Source of the DNA: Porphyromonadaceae bacterium
GTDB taxonomy: Bacteria > Bacteroidota > Bacteroidia > Bacteroidales > Tannerellaceae
DNA length: 12,189 bases
Direction: 5' to 3'
Assembly: GCA_003517945.1 (NCBI GenBank)
Contig: DOZP01000131.1
Coordinates: 1-12,189 of the forward strand
The notes beneath the pieces are model-generated. The model was not told the DNA's origin, ran no database searches, and was given only the letters and a program-made list of their open reading frames with translations. Below are positions 7,701 through 12,189 of this stretch, one piece after another. How positions within the stretch are numbered: the stretch's first letter is position 1; each line of letters opens with the position of its first letter. The translations under genes were made by a program, and so were the position numbers.

Positions 7701-8150
7701 CGTTTAAGCATGACGAATACATTCAGTTACAAAAATTTTGACCTTTATATCATGCTCAACGGCACATTCGGCGGTAATGGATACGGCATGGCAACGAACA
7801 ATCTGGCGTATCTGACGCAGCACAACTATTTTTATTACAACAGCTTGGATTTTCCTTTCTGGACACCTGAAAATAAAAGTGAAAAATATCCGAAGTGGAG
7901 TTACCAGGATAACCGTTTTACAGCGCTTCAATCCTATTCATTTGTACGTCTGCAGGATGTAAATCTTTCTTATACATTGCCCAATACTGTTCTAAATAAA
8001 TGGGGCATCAGTGGATTGAAACTGTATTTATCAGGAACAAATCTCTTCTTCTATGCTCCTCACTGGGTAGGAAGTGATCCGGAAATCAGAAATTATGCTG
8101 CGGCTCAGCTTCCGAGAACGTTTACTTTAGGTTTGAATCTCAAATTTTAA
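4749..8150 (+). CDS. SusC/RagA-family TonB-dependent outer-membrane transporter with STN domain
   Basis: This is the outer-membrane pore of the glycan importer, 1133 residues. After an export signal (about 1-42, hydrophobic core at 24-40) come an STN domain (about 45-118; TKLSLDIRNKSIKEVL), a carboxypeptidase-regulatory-like domain (about 136-206; NITGVIVDELDEPVIGANV ... TSDIDGNFSL), a DEVVIIGYG motif (213-221), the plug (about 226-340, with VRGQRSINGTSDPLFVVDG and SISVLKDAS), and a long beta-barrel ending in a terminal Phe. The STN domain marks a transporter that signals to an anti-sigma factor, in agreement with the genes upstream. Start choice: the ATG at 4749 gives a long basic n-region, common in this family; the ATG at 4812 (MRLTTFLL) would give a short conventional signal peptide and is the alternative. 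SusD follows after 12 bp. Energy comes from TonB-ExbBD encoded elsewhere. Confidence 0.96.
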   Translation: MQFFYISKLKKYPDLKRIITIMRLTTFLLIVCSLNISATIYSQNTKLSLDIRNKSIKEVLFQIEDLSEFRFIYESEKINLNKKVSVRVKEQTVESILGNLFEKEGVKYEITENNLILITPETTSPALQESSQQKINITGVIVDELDEPVIGANVVEKGTTNGTTSDIDGNFSLTVSDNAVLQVSYVGYISQDIVVKGQTSMRVVLTEDTRTLDEVVIIGYGTTTRQNFTGSVSTVNVENSPAALSPTANLMNLLRGTVAGITVNSSGEAGASLAMQVRGQRSINGTSDPLFVVDGVIFSGTLDDLDVNSIESISVLKDASTLAAYGTRAANGVVMITSKKGKQGKPVINLNTSLAMTSPNFRPDMRDGKGYIELMNRRSGLAGDADPSWMGDLERANYEKGETTDWFDYITRTGLIQNYSLSFSGATENMNYYMSGGHWNQKGNYYGDNFQRNTFSARISTNINQYIEIGANVNLAYNNSDGIRPSFGAAITMTPWGEPELSNGNMRKFTNGTETTMVNPLWNTFNGVDRELVGSTQVLGGFVNIKIPKVDGLTYKVTGSYTGRSSTTRQFTHETNFPEMSLGEDGYTTEVFNSHLIDANGAITTNSIKSWIMDNILNYTRVINNNHYFNATLVYTRDEQIRDNTRMTGSDFRGVGNTTLGFYGLTNADVQKIELIGDNFSDSRIALGNNRFANSRIANIGYLGRLNYSYDNKYHLNLSVRRDGASVFGQDKKWGTFPSVGVAWTMTRESFMQNIKPIDDLKLKVSWGKNGNQALSPYRTLTPVAMGRGGNQVYYFGNQVAYGQQISALGNPMLGWEETTSLNYGFEIDILKQRLHMDLNIYNSDTREQIFNRVVPPMGSGLSRQDATMGQVNNKGVEISVNGMPVRNKDFMWNAGLIFTLNRNKLVDLYGDGQDDIANSLFIGKSLGAIYGYVWDGIVQEGEENYVSNMVSTPGDAQYADLNGDGELRDADDRKILGYNKENFRLSMTNTFSYKNFDLYIMLNGTFGGNGYGMATNNLAYLTQHNYFYYNSLDFPFWTPENKSEKYPKWSYQDNRFTALQSYSFVRLQDVNLSYTLPNTVLNKWGISGLKLYLSGTNLFFYAPHWVGSDPEIRNYAAAQLPRTFTLGLNLKF

Positions 8151-8162
8151 AAACAGAAAAAC

Positions 8163-9935
8163 ATGAAAACCGTTCAATATTATTTCATTTTCTTTTGCAT
8201 TGCCTGTGTCGTTTTGGCAGGCTGCAACGACAATCAATTTCTGGAAGAAAATCCCAAGTCTATTTATACCATAGATAACGCTTTTGATAAGAGCAGCCAG
8301 GTTGAGGCGCAATTGACCATGTGCTATGTCAAGATGTATGGATGGTACATCAAAACCAACAATCCGTGGACATCCAATTATCAACACAAATCTTTCGGTA
8401 CGGATGTGCTGGATGCTCCTTACTGGCGGTATAATGGCGGCGCAAGATCCAATTTCGGTACCTGGGGTACAACTTCCGATTGGGTATCATCTATCTGGAA
8501 TGATTGGTACCAGATTATCAGTTATGCCAATTTAACCCTGATGGGCGCCGAAATGGAACGCGTTACCTGGTCAAGCGAAGATCAGAAAAAACAGGTAATC
8601 GCCGAAGCCAAATTTTTCAAGGGGCTTGCCTATCTCCGGTTGGGCGAACTGTATGGCGGCGTTCCCATTGTAGATGAATACAGTGAGGAGTTGAAATTTG
8701 ACTATGTCCGCTCTACCCGTGCAGAAACTTTTCAGTTTGCCATTGATAACCTGAAAGCTGCGTATGATAATTTACCGAATTACCCGCCTTTGGACGGTAG
8801 ATTGGGTAAAGGCGCTGCGGCGCACATGCTGGCGGAAGCTCATCTGGCAATGGGCGTTGAAAGCGGCAACAATTCCAATTATGCAAGCGCCATTACCTAC
8901 GCCAATGCAACGATTGAACTTCATCCGCTGATGACGGCCCGTTTTGGCGTCCGCGCCAATCCGGCAATCACGACAAGCAACCGGAATACGCCCACCTATT
9001 TCCCCACAGGCAATGTGTACGGCGATTTGTTTTTCCCCGGAAATTTCGACCGCAGCGAAGGAAATACGGAAGCGGTTTGGGTTATTCAAACGCCTACTTA
9101 TGAACAGTATGATGCTACCGGCGGACAACGGAGTTCCGCACCGCAGTTTTTCAGTTTTGTAGCGCGAGACGTCAACTGGGCTCCCGAATATATGGAGGAA
9201 GGAGCTGCCGCCGGCCCGTGGAAGGGAGAAAGAGGAGCCGAGTATAATACGGCAACCAATCCGGCACATACGGGCGGATTCGGCATAGCAGAAGCGGCCG
9301 GCACCAATTATGTATTGTATGATGTCTGGACAGATCCCACCGATTTGCGTTATCAGGAAGACGTTACCGTCCGGACGACGTACATCTGTATGAATCCTCC
9401 CCACAGCATGTATGGAAAAAGGGTATCCAGGGATATGTTGGATCAGAATCCGAACAACATCACCAAGTTTTCTCCTACTTTCTCGAAAATCATCCCGTTA
9501 GACGAATGGTCATACAGAAATACAGACCAGCAGCATGGTTCGTTCAACACAGACGGTTATGCCATTCGCTCGGGCGAGACGTATTTGCTGCTTGCGGAGG
9601 CCTATCTCAGGAACGGACAGAAAGACCTGGCGGCGCAGGCCGTTAATACGGTTCGCCGGCGCGCACAGTGCACGAATATGTGTACGCAGGATGAGGTAGA
9701 CATCGACGTGATTCTGGACGAACGGATCAGGGAATGCCTGTTTGAAGAAGGCCGTTGGTTCACTTTGTTGAGAATGGAACCCGACGTCTGGAAAAAACGC
9801 ATCTACAACTACGCGATGTACACCAAGGATTTTCCGATATACACCCTTCAGATTAAATGGAATTTGTGGCCGATTCCGCAAAATATCATAGATTTGAATG
9901 TTGGAGCCGAATTCCCTCAAAATCCGGGTTGGTAA
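8163..9935 (+). CDS. SusD/RagB-family surface glycan-binding lipoprotein
   Basis: This 590-residue lipoprotein should form the lid of the SusC transporter and bind the incoming glycan. The signal peptide ends in a lipobox LAGC with the lipidated Cys at 21. The N-terminal SusD-like part follows (FLEENPKSIYTIDNAF; IIAEAKFFKGLAYLRL-like helix near 145-160, then GELYGGVPIVDE). The C-terminal RagB part has RSGETYLLLAEAYLRNG (469-485), the family signature LDERIRECLFEEGRW (518-532), and the closing WPIPQNIIDLN with a C-terminal PGW. It is Trp/Tyr-rich near 98-121, which would suit aromatic contacts with sugars, though that is inferred. It starts 12 bp after susC and is surely co-transcribed. A strong hairpin follows its stop codon. 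Confidence 0.96.
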   Translation: MKTVQYYFIFFCIACVVLAGCNDNQFLEENPKSIYTIDNAFDKSSQVEAQLTMCYVKMYGWYIKTNNPWTSNYQHKSFGTDVLDAPYWRYNGGARSNFGTWGTTSDWVSSIWNDWYQIISYANLTLMGAEMERVTWSSEDQKKQVIAEAKFFKGLAYLRLGELYGGVPIVDEYSEELKFDYVRSTRAETFQFAIDNLKAAYDNLPNYPPLDGRLGKGAAAHMLAEAHLAMGVESGNNSNYASAITYANATIELHPLMTARFGVRANPAITTSNRNTPTYFPTGNVYGDLFFPGNFDRSEGNTEAVWVIQTPTYEQYDATGGQRSSAPQFFSFVARDVNWAPEYMEEGAAAGPWKGERGAEYNTATNPAHTGGFGIAEAAGTNYVLYDVWTDPTDLRYQEDVTVRTTYICMNPPHSMYGKRVSRDMLDQNPNNITKFSPTFSKIIPLDEWSYRNTDQQHGSFNTDGYAIRSGETYLLLAEAYLRNGQKDLAAQAVNTVRRRAQCTNMCTQDEVDIDVILDERIRECLFEEGRWFTLLRMEPDVWKKRIYNYAMYTKDFPIYTLQIKWNLWPIPQNIIDLNVGAEFPQNPGW

Positions 9936-9943
9936 AGAGAAGA

Positions 9944-9976
9944 AATAACATGCGGTTTTAATAGCCGCATGTTATT
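9944..9976 (+). terminator. Perfect 12-bp hairpin after susD
   Basis: AATAACATGCGG (9944-9955) and CCGCATGTTATT (9965-9976) pair without mismatch around a nine-base loop, nine bases after the susD stop codon. No T run follows on either strand, so it is not a textbook intrinsic terminator. It may stop or stabilise the 3' end of the susC-susD transcript, keeping expression of the pair above that of the downstream enzyme. A further copy of CGCATGT lies at 9991-9997. Confidence 0.5.
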
Positions 9977-10004
9977 CTCAAATATGCACACGCATGTAAA
10001 ACCC

Positions 10005-10033
10005 TTGACTTCCGGAAAAATCAATTAAAATTG
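10005..10033 (+). promoter_or_regulatory. Weak promoter candidate for the rhamnosidase gene
   Basis: CTTG (10004-10007) and TAAAATTG (10026-10033) resemble the TTTG / TAnnTTTG pair with one mismatch in each box and an 18-bp spacer. Initiation would be near 10040, leaving a short leader before the ATG at 10057. The -7 box also sits in the interrupted palindrome CAATT-AA-AATTG (10022-10033). The match is modest. Confidence 0.25.
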
Positions 10034-10056
10034 TAACAAATCATCATTCTTTAGTT

Positions 10057-12189
10057 ATGAATCGTATTATTAGTCTCTTTTTCACGATATTGATAGCCGG
10101 AGCCTGTAGCGCTCCGACAGAACAGCTTCAAGTGTATGATTTACGTTGTGAAAATCTTACCAACCCGTTGGGAATTGATACGACGACCCCGCGTTTTAGC
10201 TGGAAACTGTTGTCTGACCTGAATGGTTCGGAACAAACGGCATACCAGCTATTAGTGGCCACCGATAGTCTGTTGTTGGCACAAGGGGAAGCCGATCTAT
10301 GGAATTCGGGTAAGATCAAATCGCCGGCTTCGGTGATGGTTCCGTACACGGGAAAGGAATTACAGGCACGCTCACATGCTTATTGGAAAATCGGTGTGTG
10401 GACTAAGAATAGTCGTCAACCGGTCTGGAGCGATGTAAACTCTTTTAGTGTAGGCTTGTTGTCGCCGATCGACTGGACAGGTTCCTATATCGGACTGCCC
10501 GGTGAGGCAGGCAATCCCGAAAGCCCGCTGCTGTGGAAACAGTACGAAATAAACGAACCTGCCGAAAAGACCTTTCTACACATTAATTCATTGGGCTATC
10601 ACGAAGTATACCTCAACGGCGCAAAAGTAGGGATTGATGTATTGTCGCCCTCCATGTCACAATTCGACAAGCGGTCGCAGACGGTCGCTTACGATGTATC
10701 GCAGTACGTTCGGCAAGGACGTAACGACCTGTTGGTATGGCTGGGGCGCGGCTGGTATCAACCCGGACTGCCCGGCGTCGCATACGAAGGCCCGTTGGTG
10801 AAAGCGCAATTGGAAACGCTCAAAGACGGTAAATGGAACACCTTGCTCGTATCGGACGCTTCGTGGGTTTGCAGGGAAAGCGGGTATACGGGAACCAGTG
10901 TCTGGCGATACGGGAATTTCGGAGGTGAATGTATAGAGGCCGGCAAGTTATTGGACGATTTTACCGCCTCTGCGTTAGACGCCGCTACGTGGAATAAGGC
11001 GCAGGAAATTGACGTGCCTGCACATGCCGTATCGCCCAGGATGACCGAACCGAACCGGATACGTGAAAAGATCCGTCCGGTACGGGTTAGTCCGCTGGAA
11101 AAAGACGCCTGGCTGGTGGATATGGGAAAAGTATTTACCGGTTGGATGGAAATCAAATTTCCCGCCCTGAAAAAAGGACAGGAAATCACCCTCGAATACT
11201 GTGATCATCTGTTCGATGACAAACCGGTTAATCAGAGGCAAATAGACCGTTACATCGCATCAGGTAAAAACGATGAAACATTCAGGAACAGATTCAACTA
11301 TCACGGGTACCGGTATGTCAAAATATCGAATTTGTCCAATCAGCCTTCGTCAGACGACATTCGGGGATATTTAATTCATACCGATTTCAGGAACGCTTCC
11401 TCATTTCAATGTTCCGATCCCGACATGAATGCGATTCACGATATGATTATCAATACCCTGCCGAGTCTCAGCCTTGGAGGATACATGGTTGACTGCCAGC
11501 AATACGAGCGGCTCGGATATGGTGGCGACGGCAATGCTTCTACGGAAACGGCACAAACCATGTTCGACATGTCGCCCCTGTATGCCAACTGGATGCAAGC
11601 CTGGGCCGACTGTATCCGCGAAGACGGAGGAATGCCCCATACGGCGCCCAATCCGTGGGGTGCGGGAGGAGGGCCGTACTGGTGCGGATTTATCATCACC
11701 GCTTCGTGGAGTACATACGTGAATTATGGCGACGCGCGGCTCATTGAAAAATATTATCCGGTGATGCAACACTGGTTGGAATATGTACAGGAATATACGG
11801 TTGACGGTTTACTGGATAAATGGCCTGATACGGATTACCGTCATTGGTTTCTGGGTGACTGGGCGACTCCCAGAGGCATTGTCGATCAGAGGGCAGAGGC
11901 TTCGGTTGATCTGGTCAGCAACTGCTTCATTGCCGTATGTTACTCCACGATGGAAAAAATAGCTGCCCGTCTGGGTAAAACAAACGACGCCGCTATGTAT
12001 GCCGAAAAAAGGGAACAGCTTAAGAAGCTGATTCATACACGTTTTTTCAACAGCGCCGAAAACAGTTATGCAACGGGGTCGCAGGTTGATCTCATTTATC
12101 CGATGCTGGCGCAGGTCACGCCCGAATCGCTTGTTCCGGCTGTGACCCAGGCCTTATATACGAAAACGGAACAAAGCTATAACGGGCAT
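10057..12189 (+). CDS. GH78 alpha-L-rhamnosidase, lipoprotein (3' end beyond window)
   Basis: The frame is open from the ATG at 10057 to the window edge (711 codons, no stop), so the protein is truncated only by the window. It hydrolyses terminal alpha-L-rhamnose from glycans. A signal peptide ends in AGAC with the lipidated Cys at 17. The N-terminal beta-sandwich carries CENLTNPLGIDTTTPRFSW (about 29-47). A Bac_rhamnosid_N-like domain is at about 165-320 (SLGYHEVYLNGAKVG; LLVWLGRGWY), the next beta domain at about 350-440 (DMGKVFTGWMEI; FNYHGYRYVKI), and the (alpha/alpha)6 catalytic barrel begins at about 445. The acidic motif DCQQYERLGYGGD gives D479, E484 and D491, with the spacing of the GH78 active-site acids (E484 the likely general acid). 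The second catalytic Glu would lie past residue 711. It is 121 bp from susD, on the same strand. Substrate linkage cannot be told. Confidence 0.93.
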   Translation, partial: MNRIISLFFTILIAGACSAPTEQLQVYDLRCENLTNPLGIDTTTPRFSWKLLSDLNGSEQTAYQLLVATDSLLLAQGEADLWNSGKIKSPASVMVPYTGKELQARSHAYWKIGVWTKNSRQPVWSDVNSFSVGLLSPIDWTGSYIGLPGEAGNPESPLLWKQYEINEPAEKTFLHINSLGYHEVYLNGAKVGIDVLSPSMSQFDKRSQTVAYDVSQYVRQGRNDLLVWLGRGWYQPGLPGVAYEGPLVKAQLETLKDGKWNTLLVSDASWVCRESGYTGTSVWRYGNFGGECIEAGKLLDDFTASALDAATWNKAQEIDVPAHAVSPRMTEPNRIREKIRPVRVSPLEKDAWLVDMGKVFTGWMEIKFPALKKGQEITLEYCDHLFDDKPVNQRQIDRYIASGKNDETFRNRFNYHGYRYVKISNLSNQPSSDDIRGYLIHTDFRNASSFQCSDPDMNAIHDMIINTLPSLSLGGYMVDCQQYERLGYGGDGNASTETAQTMFDMSPLYANWMQAWADCIREDGGMPHTAPNPWGAGGGPYWCGFIITASWSTYVNYGDARLIEKYYPVMQHWLEYVQEYTVDGLLDKWPDTDYRHWFLGDWATPRGIVDQRAEASVDLVSNCFIAVCYSTMEKIAARLGKTNDAAMYAEKREQLKKLIHTRFFNSAENSYATGSQVDLIYPMLAQVTPESLVPAVTQALYTKTEQSYNGH

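Noticed and set aside
4749..8150. SusC as a siderophore/FecA-type receptor because of its FecI/FecR neighbours
   Set aside because: The adjacent SusD and GH78 genes, the carboxypeptidase-like domain after STN and the SusC length and signatures place it in the glycan-import class rather than iron uptake.
8772..9404. Long open frame (210 codons) on the minus strand
   Set aside because: It lies wholly inside susD, whose frame has clear family motifs throughout. The opposite-strand translation has no recognisable domain and a Cys/Arg/Ile-rich shadow composition.
10758..11772. Minus-strand open frames of 88-143 codons, and a + strand frame at 11474-11722
   Set aside because: All are inside the GH78 reading frame, which is continuous from 10057 to the window edge with recognisable domains. 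It is easily missed because its stop codon is outside the window.
1..12189. CRISPR arrays, tRNA/rRNA genes, transposase or phage genes
   Set aside because: No spaced direct-repeat array, RNA gene signature or mobile-element protein was found on either strand by reading the sequence.

Overview
The window comes from a member of the Bacteroidota, most likely a Bacteroidales species. The evidence is a SusC/SusD outer-membrane pair, a FecI/FecR-type sigma and anti-sigma pair with a C-terminal DUF4974-like domain, promoters of the TTTG / TAnnTTTG type in place of -35/-10 boxes, and weak or absent Shine-Dalgarno sequences. The genus cannot be fixed from the sequence alone.

Layout. Positions 1-92 hold a poorly resolved tail of an upstream gene. 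Positions 151-2202 (+) encode a cytoplasmic M3 peptidyl-dipeptidase (Dcp), which faces a convergent UPF0316 (DUF5698/DUF2179) membrane protein at 2225-2785 (-). Both look like ordinary chromosomal genes. A 246-bp AT-rich divergent spacer (2786-3031) carries promoters on both strands. A polysaccharide utilization locus (PUL) follows on the + strand: an ECF sigma factor (3032-3568), a FecR-type anti-sigma factor (3632-4612), a SusC/RagA TonB-dependent transporter with an N-terminal STN signalling domain (4749-8150), a SusD/RagB lipoprotein (8163-9935), and the first 711 codons of a lipoprotein GH78 alpha-L-rhamnosidase (10057 to the window edge, where it is cut).

How the genes work together. 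By analogy with characterised Bacteroides loci of this class, SusD captures a glycan at the cell surface and SusC imports it. The STN domain of SusC then signals substrate binding to the periplasmic part of the anti-sigma factor, which frees the sigma factor to transcribe susC, susD and the downstream enzymes. The GH78 enzyme implies a rhamnose-bearing substrate.

The most interesting region is the 136-bp spacer between anti-sigma and susC. On the minus strand it has a near-consensus Bacteroidota promoter overlapping the susC start codon, then about 90 nt ending in a GC-rich hairpin followed by T5. That is the layout of a cis-antisense small RNA of the kind described for ECF-regulated PULs (DonS of Bacteroides fragilis). 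The same spacer holds a small hairpin whose CGTC-containing loop could be an ECF promoter core or an antisense-RNA contact site, and a perfect 10-bp palindrome. Intrinsic-terminator-like hairpins separate sigma from anti-sigma, anti-sigma from susC, and susD from the rhamnosidase, so the modules are probably uncoupled in transcription. No CRISPR array, tRNA, rRNA, insertion sequence or phage gene was seen.
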